Assembly: GCA_024690425.1 (NCBI GenBank)
Contig: JAILCT010000039.1
Location: 1 to 13,474 of the forward strand
DNA from: Lachnospiraceae bacterium
Lineage (GTDB): Bacteria; Bacillota_A; Clostridia; Lachnospirales; Lachnospiraceae
Length of the DNA: 13,474 nt
Direction: 5' to 3'
The notes below the pieces were generated by a model. The model did not search any database and was not told the DNA's origin. It saw only the letters and a program-made list of their open reading frames with translations. The first letter of the stretch is position 1. Each line of letters starts with the position of its first letter. A program made the translations under genes and the position numbers. Shown in pieces: positions 6,247 to 13,429 of the stretch.

Positions 6247-6279
6247 TATTGTCTGTGATCTAATGAGGAAAGGAAGAAC

Positions 6280-8421
6280 ATGACCAGAGAAGAAGCTAAA
6301 AAGAAGGCTCAGGATCTTGTCGGCAGGATGACTCTTGAGGAAAAGATGAGCCAGCTGCGTTACGATGCACCTGCCATTGACAGGCTCGGTGTTCCTGCTT
6401 ACAACTGGTGGAATGAAGCACTCCACGGTGTTGCAAGGGCAGGACAGGCCACGGTATTTCCACAGGCCATTGCTATGGCAGCAGCCTTCGATGAGGATAT
6501 GACGAAGAAGGTCGGGACTATTGTTTCAACGGAAGCAAGAGCCAAATACAATGCCGTTTCCGGGGAAGGTGACAGGGATATCTACAAAGGGCTTACAATG
6601 TGGTCGCCCAATGTAAATATCTTCCGTGATCCCAGATGGGGACGCGGACATGAGACCCTGGGTGAGGATCCCTATCTTACTTCAAAACTCGGAGCAGCCT
6701 ATGTCAGAGGCCTTCAGGGTGACGGGAAGACACTGCGGACTGCAGCATGTGCCAAGCATTTTGCCGTTCACTCGGGACCCGAAGCACTCAGACATGAATT
6801 TGATGCCAGGGTAAGCAGAAAGGATATGCATGAGACATATCTTCCCGCCTTTGAGGAATGTGTTAAGGAAGCCAAGGTAGAGGCAGTAATGGGAGCCTAC
6901 AACCGTACAAACGGCGAACCCTGCTGCGCACATACGGAACTTATGGAAGACATCCTCCGGGGCGAGTGGGGATTTGAAGGGCATTATGTTTCCGACTGCT
7001 GGGCCGTTCGTGATTTTCACGAGCACCACCTTGTAACAAAGACCGTAGAAGAGTCGGCAGCCCTTGCCCTAAAGAAGGGGTGTGATGTTAACTGCGGTAA
7101 TACCTACATACATATGATGAAGGCCTATGAGGATGGTCTTGTTACCGAGGAAGATATAACAAGGTCAGCCGTAAGGCTCTTTACGACCAGGTTCCTACTG
7201 GGCCTTTTCGACGGAAGCGAATACGATACCATTCCGTATGATAAGGTTGAATGTAAGGAGCACAGGGACTTTTCCGTTGAAGTGTCGAAGAAGGCAATGG
7301 TGCTTCTTAAGAATGAAGGACTTCTTCCGATAGATAAGTCGGCAATTAAGACGATAGGCGTGATCGGACCGGATGCCGACAGCAGGGTAGCCCTTATCGG
7401 TAATTACCACGGAACATCATCACGTTATAAGACACTTCTTGAGGGTATCCAGGATGAAGTGGGCGATGATGTGAATGTAATGTATTCCGTCGGCTCGCAC
7501 CTGTATCTTGACAGGGTGGAACCGCTGGCAGTTGAGAACGACAGGCTTGCCGAGGCATTGGCCGTATCAAGGAATTCGGACGTGATAGTCCTTGTTATGG
7601 GACTTGATGAGACCCTTGAAGGTGAAGAGGGAGATACAGGTAATTCATACGCGTCGGGAGACAAGGCTTCACTTGAATTTCCGCAGTCCCAGATGACAAT
7701 GGCCAAGGCGGTCATTGCTACCGGTAAACCGATAGTTATGGCTGTGATGACAGGGTCTGCCATGGATCTGTCGTTTGCAAGGGATGCTGAAAATGTTAAG
7801 GCCATAATGCAGGTATGGTATCCGGGAGCACTCGGAGGAAAGGCATTTGCCGACCTGATCTTTGGCAAGGCATCACCTTCCGGTAAGCTTCCGATAACCC
7901 TTTACAATTCGATAGATGAGCTTCCTGAATTTACCGATTATGCAATGAAGGGAAGGACCTACAGATATATGGAACATGAAGCCCAGTATCCGTTCGGGTT
8001 CGGACTCACTTATGGAAAGGCCTCAATGATATCCGCAGGTGCGGATGTTTCAGCCCTTAAGACAGCGGCAAATAATGCTGAAGCGTTTGAGAAGTCTGAG
8101 GCTGTAGTGACGGTTTCCCTTAAGAATGAAGGATCGGTCGATATAGAAGAAGTCATCCAGATATATATAAAGGATAATGATTCGGCTCTTGCGGTAAGAA
8201 ATCACAGCCTGTGCGCGTTTAAGAGGGTCGCACTTAAGGCGGGCGAAGAAGTCCGGGTGATCCTGCCTGTTTCAGGCAAGGCCTTCATGGAATACAACGA
8301 AGAAGGAAAAAGGGTACTGGATTCGAAGAACTTCACCCTTTATGCAGGAGTCAGCCAGCCGGATGAACATAGTGTGAAACTGAGCGGGGTTAAACCCGTG
8401 AAGATAGAAGTGGCATTATAG
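6280..8421 (+). CDS. Intracellular GH3 beta-xylosidase/beta-glucosidase
   Basis: Glycoside hydrolase family 3 enzyme of 713 residues that removes terminal beta-linked sugars from short oligosaccharides with retention of configuration. There is no signal peptide, so it acts on imported substrates. The N-terminal barrel shows NWWNEALHGVARAG (about 42-55), WSPNVNIFRDPRWGRGHETLGEDP (about 108-131), AKHFAVHSGPE, and the nucleophile D239 in YVSDCWAV. The alpha/beta sandwich holds the acid/base loop LDETLEGEEGD, with the candidate Glu among E447-E450. A C-terminal fibronectin-III-like domain (about 600-705) completes the family layout. The sequence style and the partner xylB favour xylosidase over glucosidase, but GH3 specificity cannot be read with certainty from sequence. 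xylB follows after 60 nt. Confidence 0.92.
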   Translation: MTREEAKKKAQDLVGRMTLEEKMSQLRYDAPAIDRLGVPAYNWWNEALHGVARAGQATVFPQAIAMAAAFDEDMTKKVGTIVSTEARAKYNAVSGEGDRDIYKGLTMWSPNVNIFRDPRWGRGHETLGEDPYLTSKLGAAYVRGLQGDGKTLRTAACAKHFAVHSGPEALRHEFDARVSRKDMHETYLPAFEECVKEAKVEAVMGAYNRTNGEPCCAHTELMEDILRGEWGFEGHYVSDCWAVRDFHEHHLVTKTVEESAALALKKGCDVNCGNTYIHMMKAYEDGLVTEEDITRSAVRLFTTRFLLGLFDGSEYDTIPYDKVECKEHRDFSVEVSKKAMVLLKNEGLLPIDKSAIKTIGVIGPDADSRVALIGNYHGTSSRYKTLLEGIQDEVGDDVNVMYSVGSHLYLDRVEPLAVENDRLAEALAVSRNSDVIVLVMGLDETLEGEEGDTGNSYASGDKASLEFPQSQMTMAKAVIATGKPIVMAVMTGSAMDLSFARDAENVKAIMQVWYPGALGGKAFADLIFGKASPSGKLPITLYNSIDELPEFTDYAMKGRTYRYMEHEAQYPFGFGLTYGKASMISAGADVSALKTAANNAEAFEKSEAVVTVSLKNEGSVDIEEVIQIYIKDNDSALAVRNHSLCAFKRVALKAGEEVRVILPVSGKAFMEYNEEGKRVLDSKNFTLYAGVSQPDEHSVKLSGVKPVKIEVAL

Positions 8422-8451
8422 ACAACGGGACAGAAGAACCGTCCCTGTGTC
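8421..8451 (+). promoter_or_regulatory. Hairpin between GH3 and xylB
   Basis: GACA (8421-8424) with TGTC (8448-8451) and GGGAC (8427-8431) with GTCCC (8441-8445) nest symmetrically, separated by 2-nt bulges on each side, around a 9-nt loop. No T-run follows, so it is more likely an mRNA processing or stability element, or a leaky terminator, than a full stop. It may set the ratio of GH3 to XylB. Confidence 0.45.
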
Positions 8452-8481
8452 TTCAATGATAAATTGATAGGAGGATGAAAT

Positions 8482-9954
8482 ATGTTGTACATTGGTGTTG
8501 ACCTTGGAACAAGTGCTGTTAAGATGCTTCTGATGGACGGAAGCGGTAAGATCGAGAAGATCGTATCGAAGGAGTATCCCTTAAGCTTTCCGCATCCCGG
8601 CTGGTCGGAGCAGAAGCCCGAGGACTGGTGGGAGCAGTCAATGGCAGGACTTAAGGAGCTTACAAACGAGTGTGATAAGAGCAAGATCGCAGGTATCAGC
8701 TTCGGAGGCCAGATGCACGGTCTTGTAGTGCTTGATAAGGATGATAACGTTATCCGTCCTGCAATACTCTGGAACGACGGACGTACCGGCAAGGAGACGG
8801 ATTACCTTAATAACGTGATAGGCAAGGATAAGCTGTCTCAGTATACGGCTAACATAGCATTTGCAGGCTTTACGGCTCCCAAGATCCTGTGGATGAAGGA
8901 GAATGAACCTGAGAACTTCGCTAAGATAGAGAAGATCATGCTTCCCAAGGACTATATTGCATATAAGCTTTCGGGAGTTCACTGCACGGATGTTTCGGAT
9001 GCTTCCGGTATGCTTCTCTTTGATGTTAAGAATAAGTGCTGGTCCAAGGAGATGATGGAGATATGCTCCGTTAAGGAATCACAGCTTGCCAGGATATTCG
9101 AAAGCTACGAGGTAGTGGGAAATATCAAGCCGGAGATTGCTGATGAACTTGGTTTCAGTAAGGACGTTAAGATAATTGCAGGTGCAGGTGATAATGCGGC
9201 TGCAGCTGTAGGAACGGGAACCGTTGGCGACGGAAAGTGCAATATCTCCCTTGGTACCAGCGGAACCATATTCATTTCAAGCAAGGACTTTGTTGTTGAT
9301 GATAAGAATGCCCTTCATGCATTTGCGCATTCTGACGGACACTTCCACCTTATGGGCTGCATGCTTTCCGCAGCATCATGTAATAAGTGGTGGATGGAAG
9401 ATATCATAGGAACGACTGATTTTGCAAAGGAACAGGCGCCCATCACCGATGATAAGTTAGGCGAGAATAATGTATTCTATATGCCTTATCTTATGGGTGA
9501 GAGATCACCTCACAATAATCCTGATGCAAGGGCTGTATTTATCGGCATGTCAATGGATTCGACAAGGGCTGATATGACCCAGGCGGTTCTTGAGGGCGTA
9601 TGCTTCGGTATCCGTGATTCATTTGAAGTTGCAAGATCACAGGGAATAAAGATTGAGAGTACCAAGATATGCGGCGGCGGTGCAAAGTCACCCTTATGGA
9701 AGAAGATGATGGCCAATGTACTGGGAATTCCGGTTGAAGTGATCGAATCAGAGGAAGGCCCTGGTTATGGCGGAGCAATTCTTGCTGCTGTAGGATGCGG
9801 TGAATACAAGTCGGTTGAGGAAGCTGCAGATAAGCTTGTAAAGGTTGTTGACGTGGTTAAGCCTGATGCAGACCTTACCGCTAAATATGAGAAGAAATAT
9901 CAGTACTTTAAGCAGCTCTATCCTACGATGAAGTCACTGTTTGGAGCTAAGTAA
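8482..9954 (+). CDS. xylB: Xylulokinase XylB (FGGY family)
   Basis: Cytosolic sugar kinase of 490 residues that phosphorylates D-xylulose to D-xylulose 5-phosphate for the pentose phosphate or phosphoketolase route. The N-terminal phosphate motif is YIGVDLGTSAVKML, the substrate-contact M78-H79-G80 follows FGGQ, and the catalytic base is D237 in GAGDNAAAAVGTG, equivalent to the E. coli XylB aspartate. GTSGTIFISS and ICGGGAKSPLW give the ATP-side motifs. The start has AGGAGG (8469-8474) 7 nt before ATG. It is probably cotranscribed with the GH3 gene. Its last 37 bp overlap the 3' end of the convergent ROK gene. Kinases of this group sometimes accept D-ribulose, which matters because the isomerase in this cluster is FucI-like rather than XylA. 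Confidence 0.95.
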   Translation: MLYIGVDLGTSAVKMLLMDGSGKIEKIVSKEYPLSFPHPGWSEQKPEDWWEQSMAGLKELTNECDKSKIAGISFGGQMHGLVVLDKDDNVIRPAILWNDGRTGKETDYLNNVIGKDKLSQYTANIAFAGFTAPKILWMKENEPENFAKIEKIMLPKDYIAYKLSGVHCTDVSDASGMLLFDVKNKCWSKEMMEICSVKESQLARIFESYEVVGNIKPEIADELGFSKDVKIIAGAGDNAAAAVGTGTVGDGKCNISLGTSGTIFISSKDFVVDDKNALHAFAHSDGHFHLMGCMLSAASCNKWWMEDIIGTTDFAKEQAPITDDKLGENNVFYMPYLMGERSPHNNPDARAVFIGMSMDSTRADMTQAVLEGVCFGIRDSFEVARSQGIKIESTKICGGGAKSPLWKKMMANVLGIPVEVIESEEGPGYGGAILAAVGCGEYKSVEEAADKLVKVVDVVKPDADLTAKYEKKYQYFKQLYPTMKSLFGAK

Positions 9955-11078
9955 TCAACACCCAGATATTTCTTTATGATAAGACATGCTCCTCCAAGGA
10001 GTATTGAGATGTCCTGAAGACCGGATGGAACGAGTGTACAGTACTTGTTCATCCGGTTTTTAAGTTGAGCGCGGATACGCTCATGAAGTTCGGGTATATT
10101 TATGGTAAAGCCCGAATTTATGACTATGACATCGGGGTTGAAGGTATTTAAGAGATTATTGACCGCAACCGAGATGTAGAGGATAAACTGATCCACAAGG
10201 CCGGCTGCCAGGCTGTCTCCCGAATTATAGGCAGAGATGAATTCTTCTATCGTTATCTTATCAAGCTTTTTAGCCTCGGCGAACTTCTTAAGTATCGCCC
10301 TCTCGGAAGCGTACTGCTCAAGACACCCGTGGTTGCCGCAGGGACACTTAAGACCGTTCACATTTATTATCGTATGCCCTATCTCACCGGCATTACCGTT
10401 TATACCTGAATAGAGTTCGCCGTTTACAATGATACCGGCACCCACGCCTGAGTGGACGGAGAGGCCGATCATGTTGGGAACGTTATAGCAGAAACACTTC
10501 TCACCTATCACCGACAGGTTGGCCTCATTCTCAAGATAGACGGGAACATTGAAGTGTTCACTCAGCTTGTCTGCGATGGGAAGTCCCGTATAGTTGTAAT
10601 AAGGAGCGAAACTTATCTCATTTCCGTTAGTCACGCCGTGAACACCGATGGCGATACCGATAAGGCCGAAAGGTGTTTCGCTTAATTCCTCAAGGCAGAG
10701 ATTGATGATATATATAAGGCCGCTTATTATATTGCTTCTTGTATAGTTGTTCGGAAAGAGCTTAAGACCGCAGTCGTTGCCCTTAAGGTCGGCGGTGAAC
10801 GCTGTGATCGTATCCACGCCAAGGTCTATGGACAGGGTGTGGCCGTTCTCCTTACAGAACTCAAGGAGTATGGGCTTACGACCCAGGGAAGTATCATCGG
10901 ATCCGATCTCTCTTACAAGCTGCCTGTCAATAAGATCGGCGACTATGGCTGAAATGGTTGCCTTGGTAAGTCCCGTCTTATTGGAAATGGAAGCACGCGA
11001 AATGGGACCGTCGTTTAAGACTGTCTCAAGAACAAGATGGGAATTGATATCCCTTATCATTTCCTTGCTTCCTACCAT
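9918..11078 (-). CDS. ROK-family transcriptional repressor (XylR/NagC-like)
   Basis: Sugar-responsive repressor of 386 residues. The N-terminal winged helix-turn-helix spans about 14-65 (SNKTGLTKATISAIVADLIDR as the recognition region), followed by the GRKP linker. The ROK sugar-binding domain begins at about 80 (SIDLGVDTITAFTADLKG) and contains ENEANLSVIGE and NAGEIGHTIINV. It also has the ROK zinc site C245-P-C247-G-N-H-G-C252-L-E. The start is supported by AGGAGG (complement of 11084-11089) 5 nt ahead. Convergent xylB and divergent DUF4867/isomerase genes, together with the inverted repeats over both promoters of the divergent region, point to autoregulation and pentose-responsive control. 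Its last 12 codons and stop lie in the antisense of xylB, and the xylB terminator is written through its C-terminal coding region. The inducer is probably D-xylose or the isomerase substrate. Confidence 0.92.
   Translation of the reverse strand: MVGSKEMIRDINSHLVLETVLNDGPISRASISNKTGLTKATISAIVADLIDRQLVREIGSDDTSLGRKPILLEFCKENGHTLSIDLGVDTITAFTADLKGNDCGLKLFPNNYTRSNIISGLIYIINLCLEELSETPFGLIGIAIGVHGVTNGNEISFAPYYNYTGLPIADKLSEHFNVPVYLENEANLSVIGEKCFCYNVPNMIGLSVHSGVGAGIIVNGELYSGINGNAGEIGHTIINVNGLKCPCGNHGCLEQYASERAILKKFAEAKKLDKITIEEFISAYNSGDSLAAGLVDQFILYISVAVNNLLNTFNPDVIVINSGFTINIPELHERIRAQLKNRMNKYCTLVPSGLQDISILLGGACLIIKKYLGVDYLAPNSDFIVG
10020..10061 (+). terminator. xylB terminator embedded in the antisense ROK gene
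   Basis: ACCGGATG (10020-10027) pairs with CATCCGGT (10050-10057), allowing one bulged or mismatched base near the top. The stem continues imperfectly through AAC/GTT, AGT/ACT and TAC/GTA, and is followed by TTTTT (10057-10061). It lies about 66 nt after the xylB stop, wholly inside codons of the ROK protein on the other strand. It is the only good terminator candidate on the plus strand before 11245. Confidence 0.75.
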
Positions 11079-11106
11079 GATCGCCTCCTGAAAACACTAT
11101 GAAAGA

Positions 11107-11135
11107 ATTATATAACAGAAAGTTTAATAAGTAAA
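11107..11135 (-). promoter_or_regulatory. Promoter of the ROK gene
   Basis: Read on the minus strand: TTTACT (complement of 11130-11135), a 17-bp spacer and a perfect TATAAT (complement of 11107-11112). The expected transcript start is near 11100, leaving a short leader with AGGAGG. The inverted repeat at 11122-11136 covers its -35 and spacer. Confidence 0.7.
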
Positions 11136-11136
11136 C
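11122..11136. promoter_or_regulatory. ROK operator candidate O1
   Basis: GTTTA-ATAAG-TAAAC, a perfect 5-bp inverted repeat with a 5-bp spacer. Together with its flanks (AGTTTA...TAAACAAAT) it matches 11193-11212 at 17 of 20 positions. It overlaps the -35 region of the ROK promoter, consistent with autorepression. Confidence 0.65.
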
Positions 11137-11156
11137 AAATGTTGCCGTAATTAGCA

Positions 11157-11186
11157 TTGACTAATAAACGGAAAAGGTGATAGATT
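11157..11186 (+). promoter_or_regulatory. Promoter of the DUF4867-isomerase unit
   Basis: TTGACT (11157-11162), an 18-bp spacer and TAGATT (11181-11186), with TG one base upstream of the -10 (TGaTAGATT, an extended -10). The expected start is near 11193, directly at operator O2. Confidence 0.65.
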
Positions 11187-11193
11187 GATTTTA

Positions 11194-11208
11194 GTTTAGT
11201 TATTAAAC
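11194..11208. promoter_or_regulatory. ROK operator candidate O2
   Basis: GTTTA-GTTAT-TAAAC, a perfect 5-bp inverted repeat with the same 5-bp spacer as O1, widened by TT and AA one base outside each arm. It sits at the predicted +1 of the DUF4867 promoter, a classical position for repression. The GTTT...AAAC pattern also recalls the known Bacillus XylR operator, which has GTTTG...CAAAC-type arms. Confidence 0.65.
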
Positions 11209-11244
11209 AAATAAGCGAGGGGAAGAGAGAAAGGAGACGGTATT

Positions 11245-11865
11245 TTGAAGATTTTATGTGTTAATGATCCTGAATTCAGGAAGTATGGGAGAGTTATTAA
11301 GGGGATTGATTTTTCAAACATCATTAAGGAAATGGGCAATACACCCTGTCCCGATGATGTTGTATACGTTCCTTCGGTTAAGGAACTCGAGGCATGCCCT
11401 GAATATAAGCAGATAGCAGAGAGCCTGTACGGAGGAATGCCCATTCAGATAGGTTACTGCAACGGAAACAATGTACTCTTAAATGCAGTTGAGTACCACA
11501 GGGATTCGGAGATAAACGTAGCCGTTACCGACTGTGTTATGATCTGGGGATTTGAAGGAGATATAACAGAGGACTATTCCTATGACACATCCAAGATGGT
11601 TGCTTTCCATCTTCCCGCAGGTACCGCTGTTGAGTGTTTTGCAACAACGCTTCACTATGCACCCTGCAATTACAACGGAAATAAGTTCAGGGTAGTAGTC
11701 GTACTCCCCAAGGGAACCAACACAGACCTTGATTTCAAGGCTGATTCAACACCTGAGGACAAGCTCCTCTTTGCAAGGAACAAATGGCTCATCGGACATC
11801 CGGAAGCCAAGATAGAAGGCGCATTCAACGGCCTTGTCGGAAAGAACTTAAACGTTGAAGAGTAA
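11245..11865 (+). CDS. DUF4867 family protein, cupin-like
   Basis: A 206-residue cytosolic protein that I assign to the uncharacterised DUF4867 family of Firmicutes. The middle contains E83-Y-H85-x3-E89 (VEYHRDSEINV), then FHLPAGTAVECFATTLHYAPC with H122 and H137. This E-x-H-x3-E plus later His resembles the metal site of cupin enzymes such as lyxose isomerase or sugar mutarotases, so a metal-dependent step on a free sugar or sugar acid is plausible. The start is TTG (11245-11247) with AAGGAG at 11231-11236. The next Met is at residue 30, after the conserved-looking N-terminus. It is the first gene of a unit divergent from the ROK gene and 75 nt upstream of a FucI-like isomerase. The family call is fairly secure. 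The function is inferred only. Confidence 0.75.
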   Translation: MKILCVNDPEFRKYGRVIKGIDFSNIIKEMGNTPCPDDVVYVPSVKELEACPEYKQIAESLYGGMPIQIGYCNGNNVLLNAVEYHRDSEINVAVTDCVMIWGFEGDITEDYSYDTSKMVAFHLPAGTAVECFATTLHYAPCNYNGNKFRVVVVLPKGTNTDLDFKADSTPEDKLLFARNKWLIGHPEAKIEGAFNGLVGKNLNVEE

Positions 11866-11873
11866 GGATTGAC

Positions 11874-11890
11874 CAGAGAGGACTCTGTTT
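11874..11890 (+). other. Small hairpin between DUF4867 and isomerase genes
   Basis: CAGAG (11874-11878), AGGA loop, CTCTG (11883-11887), then TTT. It is too short and AT-poor in its tail to be a real terminator. It could be a partial attenuator or an RNA processing site, or nothing. Confidence 0.3.
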
Positions 11891-11940
11891 GATCATAAAT
11901 GATGAAATGAATTACTTAATCAATGAAAAGGAGAAGGAAA

Positions 11941-13428
11941 ATGAACAACATCCCTAAAATGAAAATCGGTATCGTAGGCGTCAGCCGTGACTGTTTTCCT
12001 GCTGAGCTTACCATCAGAAGAAGAAAGGCTCTTGCAGATGCATATGCCAAGAAGTATGATGCAGCTGACGTTTATGAGTGTCCTGTAACCATCATCGAGA
12101 GCGAGATCCATATGCAGCAGGCTCTTGAGGATATCAAGAAGGCAGGATGTAACGCCCTGTGCGTATACCTCGGTAACTTCGGCCCCGAGATTTCCGAGAC
12201 CATGCTTGCCCAGCAGTTCTGCGGTCCCAAGATGTTCTGTGCAGCAGCTGAGGAGGATTATGAGTCGGTTACAACGGCAGGCCGCGGCGATGCTTACTGC
12301 GGTATGCTCAACGCAAGCTACAATCTTGCACTCCGTAATGTTAAGGCTTATATCCCTGAGTATCCCGTTGGTGATGCTGAGGATTGCGCTGATATGATCC
12401 ATGACTTTTTACCTGTTGCTCGTGCCGTTTATGCACTTCAGAATTTAAAGATCATATCATTCGGTCCCAGGCCGCTTAACTTCCTTGCTTGCAACGCGCC
12501 TATCAAGCAGCTTTACAATCTCGGTGTTGAGATCGAAGAGAACTCAGAGCTTGACCTCTTTGAGTCATTCAACAAGCATGCGGGCGATTCAAGGATCGCA
12601 GATGTTGTTAAGGATATGGCTGAGGAGCTTGGCGACGGTAACAAGAAGCCTGAGATCCTTGAGAAGCTGGCTCAGTACGAGCTTACCCTCCTTGACTGGA
12701 TCGAAGGACATAAGGGATCCAAGGAATTCGTTGCCATTGCCGGCAAGTGCTGGCCTGCATTCCAGACCCAGTTCGGATTCGTTCCCTGCTATGTTAACTC
12801 ACGTCTTACCGGACGCGGAATACCCGTATCATGTGAGGTTGATATCTACGGCTGCTTAAGCGAGTACATCGGAACATGCGTAAGTGATGATATCGTTACT
12901 CTTCTTGATATCAACAACTCTGTTCCCAAGTGTATGTATGAGGATTCCATCAAGGGTAAGTTCGATTACAAGCAGACAGATACATTCATGGGCTTCCATT
13001 GCGGTAATACATGCTCCAAGAAGCTTACCAAAGGCGAGATGAAGTATCAGGCTATCATGGCCCGTTCACTTCCCGTTGAGGTTACAAACGGAACTCTCGA
13101 GGGCGATATCGTTCCCGGACCTATCACCTTCTACCGCCTGCAGTCAACAGCAGACAATATCCTTCGCGCTTATGTTGCAGAGGGTGAGGTTCTTCCTGTT
13201 GCCACAAGATCATTCGGTGGTATCGGCGTATTCGCTATTCCCGAGATGGGACGTTTCTACCGCCACGTACTTATCCAGAAGAATTATCCTCATCACGGAG
13301 CAGTTGCTTTCGGACACTTCGGAAAGGCTCTTTATGAGGTATTCAAGTACATCGGCGTATGTACATGTGAGATCGGCTACAATCAGCCTGCATCACTTCC
13401 TTATCCTACAGAGAATCCTTTTAAGTAA
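11941..13428 (+). CDS. FucI-like (COG2407) ketol isomerase family protein
   Basis: A 495-residue cytosolic aldose-ketose isomerase of the L-fucose/L-arabinose isomerase superfamily. It opens with a Rossmann-like strand (MKIGIVGVSRD). The metal-site region reads SRLTGRGIPVSCEVDIYG, placing E299, and D323 lies 24 residues later in LLDINN. This is the same spacing as the Mn ligands E337 and D361 of E. coli FucI. A late histidine pair H451-H452 (NYPHHGAV) is the likely third ligand. It is shorter than FucI (about 590 residues). The start is ATG 11941, because AAGGAG (11929-11934) sits correctly ahead of it. The upstream ATG at 11923 would put that ribosome site inside the gene. With XylB and GH3 nearby it probably makes a ketopentose, but whether from D-xylose, D-arabinose, L-fucose or another aldose is not decidable here. 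Confidence 0.85.
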   Translation: MNNIPKMKIGIVGVSRDCFPAELTIRRRKALADAYAKKYDAADVYECPVTIIESEIHMQQALEDIKKAGCNALCVYLGNFGPEISETMLAQQFCGPKMFCAAAEEDYESVTTAGRGDAYCGMLNASYNLALRNVKAYIPEYPVGDAEDCADMIHDFLPVARAVYALQNLKIISFGPRPLNFLACNAPIKQLYNLGVEIEENSELDLFESFNKHAGDSRIADVVKDMAEELGDGNKKPEILEKLAQYELTLLDWIEGHKGSKEFVAIAGKCWPAFQTQFGFVPCYVNSRLTGRGIPVSCEVDIYGCLSEYIGTCVSDDIVTLLDINNSVPKCMYEDSIKGKFDYKQTDTFMGFHCGNTCSKKLTKGEMKYQAIMARSLPVEVTNGTLEGDIVPGPITFYRLQSTADNILRAYVAEGEVLPVATRSFGGIGVFAIPEMGRFYRHVLIQKNYPHHGAVAFGHFGKALYEVFKYIGVCTCEIGYNQPASLPYPTENPFK

Positions 13429-13429
13429 T

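Noticed and set aside
7425..7868. 147-codon minus-strand open frame inside GH3
   Set aside because: Low-complexity Ser/Thr-rich translation, no ribosome site, and fully within the GH3 coding sequence.
8340..8792. 150-codon open frame on the minus strand across the GH3/xylB junction
   Set aside because: It spans two well-supported genes and their intergenic hairpin, with Ser/Pro-rich composition typical of antisense shadows.
10747..11091. 114-codon open frame on the plus strand opposite the ROK gene
   Set aside because: No ribosome site or recognisable motif. It is antisense to a well-supported regulator, and the codon pattern mirrors the ROK frame.
11923..11940. Upstream ATG that would extend the FucI-like isomerase by six residues (MKRRRK)
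   Set aside because: The AAGGAG at 11929-11934 would then lie inside the gene. It is correctly placed for ATG 11941, and the extra residues are simply the translated ribosome site.
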